Source of the DNA: Paracoccaceae bacterium
GTDB taxonomy: Bacteria > Pseudomonadota > Alphaproteobacteria > Rhodobacterales > Rhodobacteraceae
Reading direction: 5' to 3'
Length of the DNA stretch: 64,000 bases
Assembly (NCBI GenBank): GCA_024236495.1
Contig: JACKKJ010000003.1
Span: 304,529 to 368,528 of the forward strand
The notes beneath the pieces are model-generated. The model ran no database searches, was not told where the DNA came from, and worked only from the letters and a program-made list of their open reading frames with translations. Below, one piece after another: positions 1 through 8,304 of the stretch. Position 1 is the stretch's first letter. The number at the start of each line of letters is the position of its first letter. A program made the position numbers and the translations under genes.

Positions 1-373
1 TGGCCGGAACAAGAAGGTGCACGAGTATGGCCATCATCACCGCGACGATCACGCCGAAGACCAGGACCGGCCGCGCCATGCGGAAGGGTGAAAACCCGGT
101 CGCGCGCATGACGACAAGCTCGCTTTCGCCTGCCATGCGGTTGGTCGCGTAGACGGCGGCGATGAAGGCGGCGATGGGCAGGACGATACGGATCACATAG
201 GGCAGGGTCAGCGCGGTGAATTCCAGGAAGGTCCAGGCGGATTGCCCGTCCGCGATCAGCCGGTCAAAGAGCTGCACCGCGCGGTTGACCCAGTAGACCG
301 CCACCAGAACAAGCGCGAAGAAGCCGAACAGCATCATCAGCTGCGACAGCATGTATCTGTCGAATCTGGACAC
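1..373 (-). CDS. lptF: LPS export permease LptF, N-terminal part (cut by window edge)
   Basis: Inner-membrane permease of the LptB2FG ABC machine that extracts lipopolysaccharide and passes it to the periplasmic LptC/A bridge. Only about 124 codons are inside the window; the rest lies left of base 1. The translation opens with an S-R-F-D-R-Y-M-L-S-Q motif typical of alphaproteobacterial LptF, followed by a first membrane helix and then the M-A-G-E-S-E-L-V-V-M-R-A-T-G cytoplasmic coupling segment of the YjgP/YjgQ family. I chose the GTG at 373 over the ATG at 352 because the family begins with these seven extra residues. It is divergent from pepA, with about 124 bp between the start codons holding both promoters. 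Confidence 0.9.
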   Translation of the reverse strand, partial: MSRFDRYMLSQLMMLFGFFALVLVAVYWVNRAVQLFDRLIADGQSAWTFLEFTALTLPYVIRIVLPIAAFIAAVYATNRMAGESELVVMRATGFSPFRMARPVLVFGVIVAVMMAILVHLLVPA

Positions 374-497
374 CTGTGGCCGCCCCCGTCTTCCTTCCGA
401 TACCTTCCCTAGCCCAAAGTGCAGGCGGGGGGAACTCATATCTGGTCAAGCCGGGGCGGCTTGGGTAGGGTCCGGCCAAAGCATGCCGGAGAGTGCC

Positions 498-1967
498 ATG
501 ACGACGCCCGCAGACATCCGTTTCGCCACCGCCACCCCCGAGGAAATCGCGGCCTTCACCGGCCGGCTTGCGCTGATCCTGCCGCCCGAGGGGGCGATCG
601 GGCCCGAAGCGCGGCGCGTCGACCGTCTGGCCAGGGGCGCGGTCGGGCGCGCGATGGCGGGCAAGGCCTGGGGCAAGCTCAAGCCGGGCGAGGCGCTTGA
701 TCTCGCGTTTCCAGCCGGTCTTGCCGCCGAGGCGCTGCAACTCGTGAAACTGCCGCGCAAGGCCGGCGTGACCGAAGCGCGCAGGGCCGGGGCGGCAATC
801 GGCAAGTCGCTTGGCGAAAGCGGCGCGATGGTCCTGGCGGGCGCGCATCCGCAGGCCGCCGACATCTCCTTCGGCCTCGCGCTCAGGGCCTATGACTTCG
901 ATGCCTACCGGTCGGGCGACAGGACGGCGAGGGGCGCCGTGACCCTGTCGGTCACCCGGCCCGAGGCGGTCGCGGCGACAGCCCGCCCGCTGATGGCGCT
1001 GGCCGAGGGCGTGTTCTTCACCCGCGACCTCGTGAACGAACCCGCCAACGTCCTGACCACCACCGATTTCGCCGCCCGCCTTGCGGCGATGCAGGAACTG
1101 GGGCTCGAGGTCGAGATCCTCGAGGAGGAGGAGCTTGCCAAGCTTGGCATGCGCGCGCTTCTGGGCGTGGGGCAGGGGTCGGAAAGCCCGTCGAAGGTCG
1201 TCGTCATGCAATGGAATGGCGGCATCGCGGGTGAGGCGCCGCTGGCGCTGGTCGGCAAGGGCGTGGTCTTCGACACCGGCGGCATTTCCATCAAGCCCGC
1301 GGCGGGGATGGAGGAGATGACGATGGACATGGGCGGCGCGGGCGTTGTCGCGGGCGTCATGCGCACGTTGGCGCTGCGCCGCGCCAGGGCCAATGTCGTC
1401 GGTCTTGTCGGTCTTGTCGAAAACATGCCCGACGGGCGGGCGCAGCGCCCCGGCGACATCGTCAGGTCGATGAAGGGCGACACGATCGAGGTCATCAACA
1501 CCGATGCCGAGGGTCGCCTGGTCCTTGCCGATGTGCTTTGGTACGCGCAGGACCGGTTCAAGCCCGCGGGCATGATCGACCTTGCCACGCTGACCGGCGC
1601 CATCATCATCGCGCTTGGCCACGACAATGCCGGGGTCTTCGCCAACGACGACGCGCTGGCCAACGCGGTCCTTGCCGCCGCCGCGGCGGAGGGCGAGGGC
1701 GCCTGGCGGATGCCGATGGGCGATCCCTATGACAAGCTGATCAAGTCGCGGCTGGCCGACATGAAGAACACCGGCGGGCGCCCCGGCGGGTCGATCACCG
1801 CGGCCCAGTTCCTGCGCCGCTTCGTCAGGGACGAAACCCCTTGGTGCCACATCGACATCGCCGGGGTCGCGTTGCCGCCCTCTGAAACCGCGCTGGCGCC
1901 GAAGGGCGCCACCGGCTGGGGTGTGATGACGCTGGACCGGATGATCCGCGACAGGTTCGAGGGCTGA
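498..1967 (+). CDS. pepA: Leucyl aminopeptidase, M17 family (PepA)
   Basis: Cytosolic two-metal exopeptidase that removes N-terminal residues in peptide turnover. The 489-residue product shows the M17 metal/catalytic lysine segment V-G-K-G-V-V-F-D-T-G-G near residue 252 and the signature N-T-D-A-E-G-R-L near 334; length is close to the usual 480-500. The frame is open back to 351, but the ATG at 498 has a GGAGAG ribosome site 6 bases upstream and gives a family-like N-terminus, so it is preferred. Its stop shares one base with the start of holC (TGATG), so the two genes are translationally coupled, the usual arrangement in Rhodobacterales and other proteobacteria. Confidence 0.93.
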   Translation: MTTPADIRFATATPEEIAAFTGRLALILPPEGAIGPEARRVDRLARGAVGRAMAGKAWGKLKPGEALDLAFPAGLAAEALQLVKLPRKAGVTEARRAGAAIGKSLGESGAMVLAGAHPQAADISFGLALRAYDFDAYRSGDRTARGAVTLSVTRPEAVAATARPLMALAEGVFFTRDLVNEPANVLTTTDFAARLAAMQELGLEVEILEEEELAKLGMRALLGVGQGSESPSKVVVMQWNGGIAGEAPLALVGKGVVFDTGGISIKPAAGMEEMTMDMGGAGVVAGVMRTLALRRARANVVGLVGLVENMPDGRAQRPGDIVRSMKGDTIEVINTDAEGRLVLADVLWYAQDRFKPAGMIDLATLTGAIIIALGHDNAGVFANDDALANAVLAAAAAEGEGAWRMPMGDPYDKLIKSRLADMKNTGGRPGGSITAAQFLRRFVRDETPWCHIDIAGVALPPSETALAPKGATGWGVMTLDRMIRDRFEG

Positions 1968-2434
1968 TGGGCGAGGCGCGCTTCTACCACCTGACGCGGT
2001 CGGGGCAGGACGCGGTGCTGGCGCAGCTTCTGCCGCGCTCGCTCCAGTCCGGCTGGCATGTCGTGGTGCGCGGGTGCGACAGCGCGCGGCTTGACCATAT
2101 CGATCGGATGCTCTGGCTGGGCGCGGAGGAGGGGTTCTTGCCGCACGGGCTGGCCGGGGGGCCGAACGACGCGCTGCAGCCGATCCTGCTGACCACCGGG
2201 ACGGACCGGCCGAACGGCGCGCGATGCCTGATGTGCATCGACGGCGCACCCGTCGAGCCCGAGGAGGCGCGCGGTCTGGAACGCGTCTGCGTGATCTTCG
2301 ACGGCAGCGATCCTGCCGCCCGAGATGTCGCGCGCGACCAGTGGCGCCGCCTGACCGGCGCCGGCATCGCCGCGGAATACTGGAGCGAGGAAAGCGGGCG
2401 CTGGCAAAAGAAGGCGGAAAGCCGGAGCGGTTGA
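1967..2434 (+). CDS. holC: DNA polymerase III subunit chi
   Basis: Clamp-loader accessory subunit that links DNA polymerase III to SSB. The 155-residue product has the HolC opening (R-F-Y-H-L) and the C-terminal Q-W-R-R-L-T-G-A-G...Y-W-S-E-E-S-G-R-W block. The last 85 bases before the tail (2338-2422) recur almost identically at 3429-3513 beyond the next gene. The present C-terminus (A-E-S-R-S-G) therefore differs from the one encoded by the downstream fragment, and the native end of the gene has probably been rearranged. The stop codon lies inside a TTGACA hexamer (2431-2436). Confidence 0.92.
   Translation: MGEARFYHLTRSGQDAVLAQLLPRSLQSGWHVVVRGCDSARLDHIDRMLWLGAEEGFLPHGLAGGPNDALQPILLTTGTDRPNGARCLMCIDGAPVEPEEARGLERVCVIFDGSDPAARDVARDQWRRLTGAGIAAEYWSEESGRWQKKAESRSG
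2338..2422 (+). repeat. Direct repeat copy 1: 3' end of holC
   Basis: This 85-base segment inside holC matches 3429-3513 at 83 of 85 positions; the mismatches are C/A at 2348/3439 and A/G at 2407/3498. The two copies bracket the first FkbM gene with a period of 1091 bases. To the left of the repeat the two copies still align, but as diverged sequence, which suggests the second copy was not a simple recent local duplication. Confidence 0.95.
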
Positions 2435-2488
2435 CACGCCGTGCGCCCTGCAGCCTAGATGCGGAATTTGCAACGTGAGGATTATTTC

Positions 2489-3385
2489 ATGAACATCGAA
2501 GATCCGGCGGTCCTCGAGGGTAAACGTATTGAGTTTCTTGGCAGAGAACTGGGCCTTGGTCGCGATAGCCGCATTCTCGATGTAGGCGCGAATCCGATTC
2601 ATGACGCGCCCTACAAGCCGCTTCTCGATGCCGGCCTGTGTCATGTATGGGGCTTCGAGCCGCATCCAGGCGCGTTCCAGAAACTTCAGCAAATGAAGTC
2701 GGACAGGGAGACCTATTTCCCGCACGCCGTTGGCGACGGCACGCCCGGCACGCTCTATATCTACGGTGGCAGCGGTTACACCTCGACCTTTCCGATCCGC
2801 GAAGAAACGCTGAAGATCTACGGAACCGTCGGCGGTATGACGACGCTGAAGAAGACCCTGGATCTTGAGACGGTCACGCTCGACAGTCTTGACGACCTGC
2901 CGAACGTCGATCTGGTCAAGATCGATATTCAGGGGGGCGAACTCGCGGTCTTTCAGAACGGTCGATCGAAGATGGCCGACGTGTCTGCCGTCGTGACCGA
3001 AGTGGCCTTCATCGACCTTTATCACGGGGAACCGACGCTCGGCGATGTCGATGTGGAACTGCGCGCGCAGGGCCTTATCCTGCACCGCTTCCTTTTCCAG
3101 ACAGGCAAGGTTCTGGACAGCTCCCAAAGCCAGCGGTTTCGGGCCCATACCCCTTTCACCAAGACCCAGATCCTTGACGGGGACGCTGTCTACATCCGCG
3201 ACATCACACGACCAGACAGCATCAGTTCAGACCAGCTGCGCAACCTTGTCCTGTTCGCGGACAGCGTCTTCAAGAGCTTTGACCTCGCGGTCTTTTGCAT
3301 GGACCGCCTGGTCGAGCGCGGCGACGTTGACGCGTCCGTGCCCGCGCGTTACTTCGACATGCTGCCAGCGAATGTGAAGCTCTAG
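2489..3385 (+). CDS. FkbM-family methyltransferase, first copy
   Basis: Predicted SAM-dependent O-methyltransferase of the FkbM family, whose members often modify sugars or polyketides; the substrate is unknown. The SAM motif D-V-G-A-N lies near residues 31-35 and the family motif V-K-I-D-I-Q-G-G-E near 143-151; a C-terminal extension of about 90 residues follows. An in-frame ATG exists at 2459, but ATG 2489 has a GTGAGG ribosome site 8 bases upstream and is preferred (298 aa). Codon use has more A/T at third positions than its neighbours, and the gene is enclosed by duplicated holC sequence, both pointing to acquisition by transfer. It is only distantly related to the second FkbM gene just downstream. 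Confidence 0.8.
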   Translation: MNIEDPAVLEGKRIEFLGRELGLGRDSRILDVGANPIHDAPYKPLLDAGLCHVWGFEPHPGAFQKLQQMKSDRETYFPHAVGDGTPGTLYIYGGSGYTSTFPIREETLKIYGTVGGMTTLKKTLDLETVTLDSLDDLPNVDLVKIDIQGGELAVFQNGRSKMADVSAVVTEVAFIDLYHGEPTLGDVDVELRAQGLILHRFLFQTGKVLDSSQSQRFRAHTPFTKTQILDGDAVYIRDITRPDSISSDQLRNLVLFADSVFKSFDLAVFCMDRLVERGDVDASVPARYFDMLPANVKL

Positions 3386-3546
3386 ACCCGGTAGCTTCCA
3401 TGGCGGCGTTGTGCGATACGGCACGCGCCCAGTGGCGCAGCCTGACCGGCGCCGGCATCGCCGCGGAATACTGGAGCGAGGAAAGCGGGCGCTGGCAGAA
3501 GAAGGCGGAAAGCGCCGCGCGGCCAACAGGAGGGGACGCAGGATGA
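3386..3546 (+). pseudogene. holC 3'-end remnant between the two FkbM genes
   Basis: Read in the holC frame from the ATG at 3400, this stretch encodes M-A-A-L-C-D-T-A-R-A-Q-W-R-S-L-T followed by the same Y-W-S-E-E-S-G-R-W-Q-K-K-A-E-S block as holC, then a different tail ending at TGA 3544-3546. The R-S-L-T wording looks closer to typical HolC than the R-R-L-T of the intact gene (from memory of the family). The remnant's stop overlaps the next gene's ATG (ATGA at 3543-3546), preserving what was probably the original holC-fkbM coupling. It lacks the first two-thirds of HolC and should not make a functional chi subunit. Confidence 0.75.
3429..3513 (+). repeat. Direct repeat copy 2: holC 3' fragment
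   Basis: Second copy of the 85-base holC segment (83/85 identical to 2338-2422). It sits directly after the first FkbM gene and runs into the ribosome site (AGGAGGGG) of the second FkbM gene. Confidence 0.95.
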
Positions 3547-4394
3547 AATGGGAAACGCGCGCGCTCTCGGCCGCGGATACACGGCTTCCGGATGGCTATG
3601 AGACGGCCCCCTGGGGGGCCTATGCTCCGGGCGTGCTGCAGCGTGCGCTGATCGGCATCGCGCGAGGAAGTTTTCTGCACCGCGGCCGGATGCGATACCT
3701 CATGACCATGCTGATCCGGCGTCTCGGAACACCTCTGGACGTGACGTTCCAGGGGCTCAGGTACAGGATCGAGGGTCGCAACAACCTGATGGACTACGGC
3801 CTGCTTCTGCATCCGGACTACAACGGCGAAGAGATCCGCTTTCTTCGCGGGGCATGCGCGGAGGGGGGCGTTGCCGTCGATATCGGGGCAAATATCGGGC
3901 TTTATTCGCTGCCGCTGGCAAGGGCGGTCGGGCAGGGTGGCCGCGTCATCTCGATCGACGCCAACGCGGCTGTCCTGCAGCGCCTCAAGGTCAACGCGCG
4001 TCTCTCCGGCCTCGACAACATCACCGCCGTTGCCTGCGCGGTGGGCGACAGCGTCGGTCAGGTGGACCTGGAGATCGCGCATTCCGACCTTGCCATCGTC
4101 TCGGTCACCCCGAGCGCCCAGGGCAGCATTCCGCTGCGGCCGCTGCGCGACATCCTCTCGGATGCCGGTATCACGCGCGTCGATGCCCTGAAGATTGACA
4201 TCGAGGGCTTCGAGGACGCGGCGCTCGTGCCGTTTCTGGAAACCGCGCCCGACGCGATGCTGCCGCGCCGCATCAGCATCGAGCGGGGCGGGCCGGGGCG
4301 CACTGACTATCAGGGATGTGCCGCTGCTTTCGCGCGAAAAGGGTACCGCCTTGTCGGCCGGACCCGGCTGAATTCCTTCTACGAACGCTCTTGA
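3543..4394 (+). CDS. FkbM-family methyltransferase, second copy
   Basis: Predicted SAM-dependent O-methyltransferase of 283 residues. The nucleotide-binding motif V-D-I-G-A-N-I-G-L-Y-S lies near residue 111 and the FkbM hallmark L-K-I-D-I-E-G-F-E-D near 216. The start at 3543 has a strong AGGAGGGG site, and the ATG overlaps the stop of the truncated holC frame, so this is probably the gene that originally followed holC. Its G+C-rich codon use matches the rest of the window, unlike the first FkbM gene. Substrate unknown. Confidence 0.82.
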   Translation: MKWETRALSAADTRLPDGYETAPWGAYAPGVLQRALIGIARGSFLHRGRMRYLMTMLIRRLGTPLDVTFQGLRYRIEGRNNLMDYGLLLHPDYNGEEIRFLRGACAEGGVAVDIGANIGLYSLPLARAVGQGGRVISIDANAAVLQRLKVNARLSGLDNITAVACAVGDSVGQVDLEIAHSDLAIVSVTPSAQGSIPLRPLRDILSDAGITRVDALKIDIEGFEDAALVPFLETAPDAMLPRRISIERGGPGRTDYQGCAAAFARKGYRLVGRTRLNSFYERS

Positions 4395-4459
4395 CCCCCG
4401 CCATGCCCCTGACCGCCCGACTTGTCGGGGGCGGGCAGGGCGCGCGGCCTCCCCGGTTG

Positions 4460-5038
4460 CTATCGGGTCAGATGCAGCCGATCGCCCGAGATCGCGAGCG
4501 TGCGGAACCGGCCCAGATAGCTCATCCCCAGAAGCGACGTGTCCAGATCGCCGGCATTCACAACGGCGGGCAGGTTGCGGTCCTCGAAGGGGCCGAGGGT
4601 GAAACGCTCCAGCCGCACCGGTGCCGTGCGGACCATTCCGTTCGCCGTCTGCGCGCTGCCGAAATAGCCTAGCCCCGCGGGATCGAGTCCCGCGCGTTCC
4701 GCGTCGCGCGCGGTCAGCACGATCTGGCTGGCGCCAGTGTCGACGACGAAAAGCACCCGCGCCCCGTTCACCTCTGCGGTCAGGTAGTAGTGGCCGTCGT
4801 CAGAGGCCGCGACCTCGATCCCGTCTCCGACCACCCGCGTCTGCTCCGGCAGGGCCGTCCGCCTGAGATCGCCCCATAGCCCGTAGGCCACGATCACGCC
4901 GATGAAGATGAAGACCCAGATCGCCGCCTGCTGGGCGGTACGCCCCAGATTGCGGCGCGCCTGCGCCACGAAATAGCCCCCGACCGCCAGAAGCAGAAGG
5001 GCCAGGTAGGCAAGCCGTCCGAAATCGTCGCCGTCCAT
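4460..5038 (-). CDS. Membrane-anchored retropepsin-like aspartic protease (TIGR02281 type)
   Basis: A 192-residue protein with two N-terminal membrane helices (about 8-25 and 39-55) followed by a single retropepsin-like half domain. The active-site triad D-T-G is at residues 100-102 within V-V-D-T-G-A-S, and a hydrophobic S-L-L-G-M-S-Y-L-G motif sits near the C-terminus, as in the bacterial clan AA family defined as TIGR02281. Such single-domain proteases must dimerise to form the active site, which here would face the periplasm. It is last of a tight minus-strand run after marC (7-bp gap) and an ABC-F gene. Physiological substrate unknown. Confidence 0.8.
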   Translation of the reverse strand: MDGDDFGRLAYLALLLLAVGGYFVAQARRNLGRTAQQAAIWVFIFIGVIVAYGLWGDLRRTALPEQTRVVGDGIEVAASDDGHYYLTAEVNGARVLFVVDTGASQIVLTARDAERAGLDPAGLGYFGSAQTANGMVRTAPVRLERFTLGPFEDRNLPAVVNAGDLDTSLLGMSYLGRFRTLAISGDRLHLTR

Positions 5039-5045
5039 CGCCGCC

Positions 5046-5663
5046 TCAGATCAGCCCGGTGCCGCGGATCCCGTCCAGCACGAACTGCACCGAGAGCGCG
5101 GCCAGAAGCATCCCCAGCAGGCGCGTGATGACGATGATGCCGGTGCGGCCCAGCATCCGCTCGATCACCGGCGCGGCCAGGAAGAACACGAAGGCCGATG
5201 CGACGACCGCCGCCATCACCGCATGGATCGCCAGCGTATGGGCGACGCCCGACGTGGGTGAATTGTTGACCAGCAGGATCATCGTGGTGAAGGCCCCGGG
5301 CCCCGCGATCAGTGGCGTCGCCAGCGGAAAGACCGACGGATCATGGGCCGGGTCGGCATGCTGTCCCTCGCGCCGCTGGGTGCGCCGTTCGAAAAGCATG
5401 TCGAGCGCGGTGACGAACAGCAATATCCCGCCCGAGATGCGGAAGGCGGGCATCGAAATGCCGATCACGTTCAGGATCTTGTCGCCCAGAAGCCCGAAGA
5501 GCGTCATCAGCACCGCCGCGATCAGGCAGGCGCGCAGCGCCACGGCGCGGCGATGCGCGGGCGCCATTCCTTGGGTCAGCGCGATGAACAGGGGCGCCAG
5601 CGCGATCGGGTCCACGATCACGAAAAGCGTGACAAAGGCTGTCAGGTAGAACTGTGGGTCCAA
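5046..5663 (-). CDS. MarC-family integral membrane protein
   Basis: A 205-residue polytopic membrane protein of the MarC/UPF0056 family. Six hydrophobic segments can be seen, with the family features F-V-I-V-D-P-I near residue 14 and the repeated P-L-A-T-P-L-I-A-G-P-G-A segment near 112. MarC proteins were once linked to multiple antibiotic resistance, but that role was not upheld and their function is unknown. The gene lies 3 bp behind the ABC-F gene, so the two are co-transcribed. Confidence 0.88.
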   Translation of the reverse strand: MDPQFYLTAFVTLFVIVDPIALAPLFIALTQGMAPAHRRAVALRACLIAAVLMTLFGLLGDKILNVIGISMPAFRISGGILLFVTALDMLFERRTQRREGQHADPAHDPSVFPLATPLIAGPGAFTTMILLVNNSPTSGVAHTLAIHAVMAAVVASAFVFFLAAPVIERMLGRTGIIVITRLLGMLLAALSVQFVLDGIRGTGLI

Positions 5664-5666
5664 GGG

Positions 5667-7511
5667 TCAGGCCTCTGCCGCTTCAAGCTTCTCCGCCGCC
5701 TTCAGCCAAAGCGCCTCGGCCCGGTCGAGCCCCTCCATCACCTCGGCATATTTCTTCTGCCAGATGGCGGCTTCGTCGGGGCGGGCGTAAAGCTCCGGAT
5801 CGGCCAGCTTCACCGACAGTTTGTCGCGCATATCGTTCAGCTTGGCCAGCCTTTCCTCGCATCTGCGCAGATCGGCCTTCAGCGCCAGCATCGCCTCGCG
5901 CGTGGGGCGGGCCGGTTTTTCCCTGACCTTCGGGGCGGGCCTTTCGGCCTCGTCGCCCGCCAGAAGCTCGCGCCGGTAGGCGTCAAGATCCTGCCCGTAG
6001 GGCGCGACCGCGCCGCCCTTCACCAGCCAGAGCCGGTCTGCCACCAGCCCCAGAAGGTGCATGTCGTGGCTGACCAGAACCACCGCGCCGGAATATTCCG
6101 TCAGGGCCTCCACCAGCGCCTCGCGGCTTTCGATGTCGAGGTGGTTGGTCGGTTCGTCAAGGATCAGGAGGTGCGGCGCGTCGATCGTCGCCAGCACCAG
6201 CGACAGCCGCGCCTTCTGCCCGCCCGAAAGGCGCGCGACGACGGTATCGGCCTGATCCGCGCCAAGGCCGAAGCCCGCCAGCCGCGCCCGCAACTTCGCC
6301 TGGTGTTCGGCCGGCCTCAGCCGCTGGATGTGCTGCAAGGGCGTCTCGTCCAGGTGCAACTCGTCCACCTGGTGCTGCGCGAAATAACCGATCCTGAGCT
6401 TCGAGGACCGCGTGATCCGGCCCTCGCAAACCTCAAGCTTTCCGGCCAGCAGCTTGGAAAGGGTCGATTTTCCCTCGCCGTTCCTGCCCAGAAGCGCGAT
6501 CCGGTCGTCCTGGTCGATGCGCAGGTCCAGCCGCCTGAGCACCGGCGCGCCGCCATAGCCCACCGCCGCCCCGTCCAGCGTGATGATCGGCGGCGACAGC
6601 TGTTCGGGCGCAGGGAAGGAAAAGACGACCTTCCTGGCCTCTTCCGGCGCCAGGATCGGCGTCATCTTCTCCAGCATCTTCACCCGGCTTTGCGCCTGGA
6701 CGGCCTTCGACGCCTTGGCCTTGAACCGGTCGACGAAGCTTTGCAGATGCGCCCGCCGCGCCTCCTGCTTCTTGGCCTCCGCCGCCTGCACCGCGCGCTG
6801 TTCGGCGCGCGACCGCGCGAAGGTATCGTAGCCCCCCGACCACAGGGTCAGCTTGCGGTTTTCAAGATGCAGGATCGCGCCGACCGCCCGGTTCAGAAGC
6901 CCGCGGTCGTGGCTTATGACGATCACCGTATGGGGGTATTTCGCCAGGTAGCTTTCCAGCCACAAGGCGCCCTCCAGATCGAGGTAGTTCGTCGGTTCGT
7001 CCAGCAAGAGAAGGTCGGGCTGGGCGAACAATACCCCCGCCAGTGCCACCCGCATCCGCCAGCCGCCCGAGAAATCCGAACAGGGCCGCCGCTGGTCCTC
7101 GGTGTCGAAACCCAGCCCGCGCAGGATCGCCGAGGCGCGCCCCTCGGCCGACCAGGCGTCGATATCGGCCAGCCGGTGCTGGATATCGGCGATGCGGTGC
7201 GGGTCGGTCGCGGTCTCCGCCTCGGCCATCAGGGCCGCGCGCTCGGTGTCGGCAGCCAGCACCGTGTCAATCAGCGAGGTCGACGACGACGGCACCTCCT
7301 GCGCCACCCCGCCGATGCGCGACCGGGCGGGAAAGGCGATCTCGCCCCCCTCCAGCGCCAGTTCGCCCCGGATCAGGCGGAAAAGCGTGGTCTTGCCGGT
7401 GCCGTTCTGGCCCACAAGGCCGACCTTGTGGCCAGCGGGAATCGTCGCGCTGGCGCCCTCGAAAAGGGGGCGCCCCTCGACCGAATAGGTGATGTCGGAA
7501 ATCCTCAGCAT
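5667..7511 (-). CDS. ABC-F family ATPase (YheS/Uup-like)
   Basis: A cytosolic protein with two ATP-binding cassettes and no membrane domain, 614 residues. Cassette 1 has Walker A G-Q-N-G-T-G-K-T-T at about 34-42 and L-L-L-L-D-E-P-T-N-Y-L-D. Cassette 2 has G-R-N-G-E-G-K-S-T, L-S-G-G-Q-K-A-R and L-I-L-D-E-P-T-N-H-L-D. A charged, coiled-coil-like linker joins them, and a C-terminal coiled coil (E-E-R-L-A-K-L-N-D-M-R-D-K) ends the protein, as in the YheS/Uup subgroup. ABC-F proteins act at the ribosomal E site or in related translation quality control; the exact role of this subgroup is not settled. First gene of a three-gene run. Confidence 0.9.
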   Translation of the reverse strand: MLRISDITYSVEGRPLFEGASATIPAGHKVGLVGQNGTGKTTLFRLIRGELALEGGEIAFPARSRIGGVAQEVPSSSTSLIDTVLAADTERAALMAEAETATDPHRIADIQHRLADIDAWSAEGRASAILRGLGFDTEDQRRPCSDFSGGWRMRVALAGVLFAQPDLLLLDEPTNYLDLEGALWLESYLAKYPHTVIVISHDRGLLNRAVGAILHLENRKLTLWSGGYDTFARSRAEQRAVQAAEAKKQEARRAHLQSFVDRFKAKASKAVQAQSRVKMLEKMTPILAPEEARKVVFSFPAPEQLSPPIITLDGAAVGYGGAPVLRRLDLRIDQDDRIALLGRNGEGKSTLSKLLAGKLEVCEGRITRSSKLRIGYFAQHQVDELHLDETPLQHIQRLRPAEHQAKLRARLAGFGLGADQADTVVARLSGGQKARLSLVLATIDAPHLLILDEPTNHLDIESREALVEALTEYSGAVVLVSHDMHLLGLVADRLWLVKGGAVAPYGQDLDAYRRELLAGDEAERPAPKVREKPARPTREAMLALKADLRRCEERLAKLNDMRDKLSVKLADPELYARPDEAAIWQKKYAEVMEGLDRAEALWLKAAEKLEAAEA

Positions 7512-7714
7512 CCGCGCGCCTTAGCAGAGGCGGCAGGGGACGAAAAGCGCCCCCCCTTCATTCTGGTCCCAAATACTTCCGCCGGAGGCTCCCGCAACCG
7601 GCCAGCCGCGCAACCTTTCCGCCCGGCGCGACCTTTTCAAACGCGCCCGCCCGTGCTAGCAGGCGCGCGATCCAAACAGCGGCGCGATCCGCGCCCCCAA
7701 CGATAGGTTCCGAC

Positions 7715-8137
7715 ATGGCGATCCAACGCACCTTCTCGATCATCAAGCCCGACGCGACGCGCCGCAACCTGACCGGCGCGATCAACGCCAAGCTGGAAGC
7801 CGCCGGCCTGCGCATCATCGCGCAAAAGCGCATCCACCTGACCAAGGCACAGGCGGGGGTCTTCTACGCGGTCCACAGCGAGCGTCCCTTCTATGACGAA
7901 CTGTGCGAATTCATGTCGTCCGAGCCGATCGTGGTGCAGGTTCTCGAAGGCGATGACGCGATCGCGAAGAACCGCGAAGTGATGGGCGCGACCAACCCCG
8001 CGCAGGCCGCCGACGGCACCATCCGCAAGGAATTCGCGCTGTCGATCGGCGAAAACTCGATCCATGGCTCCGACGCGCCGGAAACCGCCGCGGTCGAGAT
8101 CGCCTATTTCTTCTCGGGTCTCGAACTGGTCGGCTGA
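7715..8137 (+). CDS. ndk: Nucleoside-diphosphate kinase
   Basis: Transfers the gamma phosphate from ATP to other NDPs and so balances NTP/dNTP pools. The 140-residue product has the nucleotide-binding N-P-A-Q-A-A-D-G-T-I-R segment and the phospho-acceptor histidine H117 in the motif S-I-H-G-S-D. It begins with the family M-A-I-Q-R-T-F-S-I-I-K-P-D. It stands alone, divergent from the ABC-F gene, and is followed by a strong G+C hairpin at 8163-8195. Confidence 0.97.
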   Translation: MAIQRTFSIIKPDATRRNLTGAINAKLEAAGLRIIAQKRIHLTKAQAGVFYAVHSERPFYDELCEFMSSEPIVVQVLEGDDAIAKNREVMGATNPAQAADGTIRKEFALSIGENSIHGSDAPETAAVEIAYFFSGLELVG

Positions 8138-8162
8138 CCGGCCGCACGATCCCCTCTTCGAT

Positions 8163-8195
8163 CAGGCCCGTCCCCGGAAAAGGGGGGCGGGCCTG
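8163..8195 (+). terminator. Hairpin after ndk
   Basis: CAGGCCCG (8163-8170) pairs with CGGGCCTG (8188-8195), with further C/G pairing inside. There is no clear T tract after it (ACACATTTG follows), so it is a likely but not classical terminator. Confidence 0.55.
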
Positions 8196-8304
8196 ACACA
8201 TTTGTGACGCCTGCGCGCTTTTGGAGACTTGTCCCGGAAAGTGACCGCGTTAGCATGATGGCGCCCAGCCGCCGGGCAAAGGCGGTGCAAGGGTGTGCAG
8301 GACC

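Noticed and set aside
4395..4459. CCCGAC/GTCGGG inverted repeat between the convergent fkbM-2 and protease genes
   Set aside because: The arms are only 6 bp with a 2-base gap and no T tract, so a terminator is possible but not supportable.
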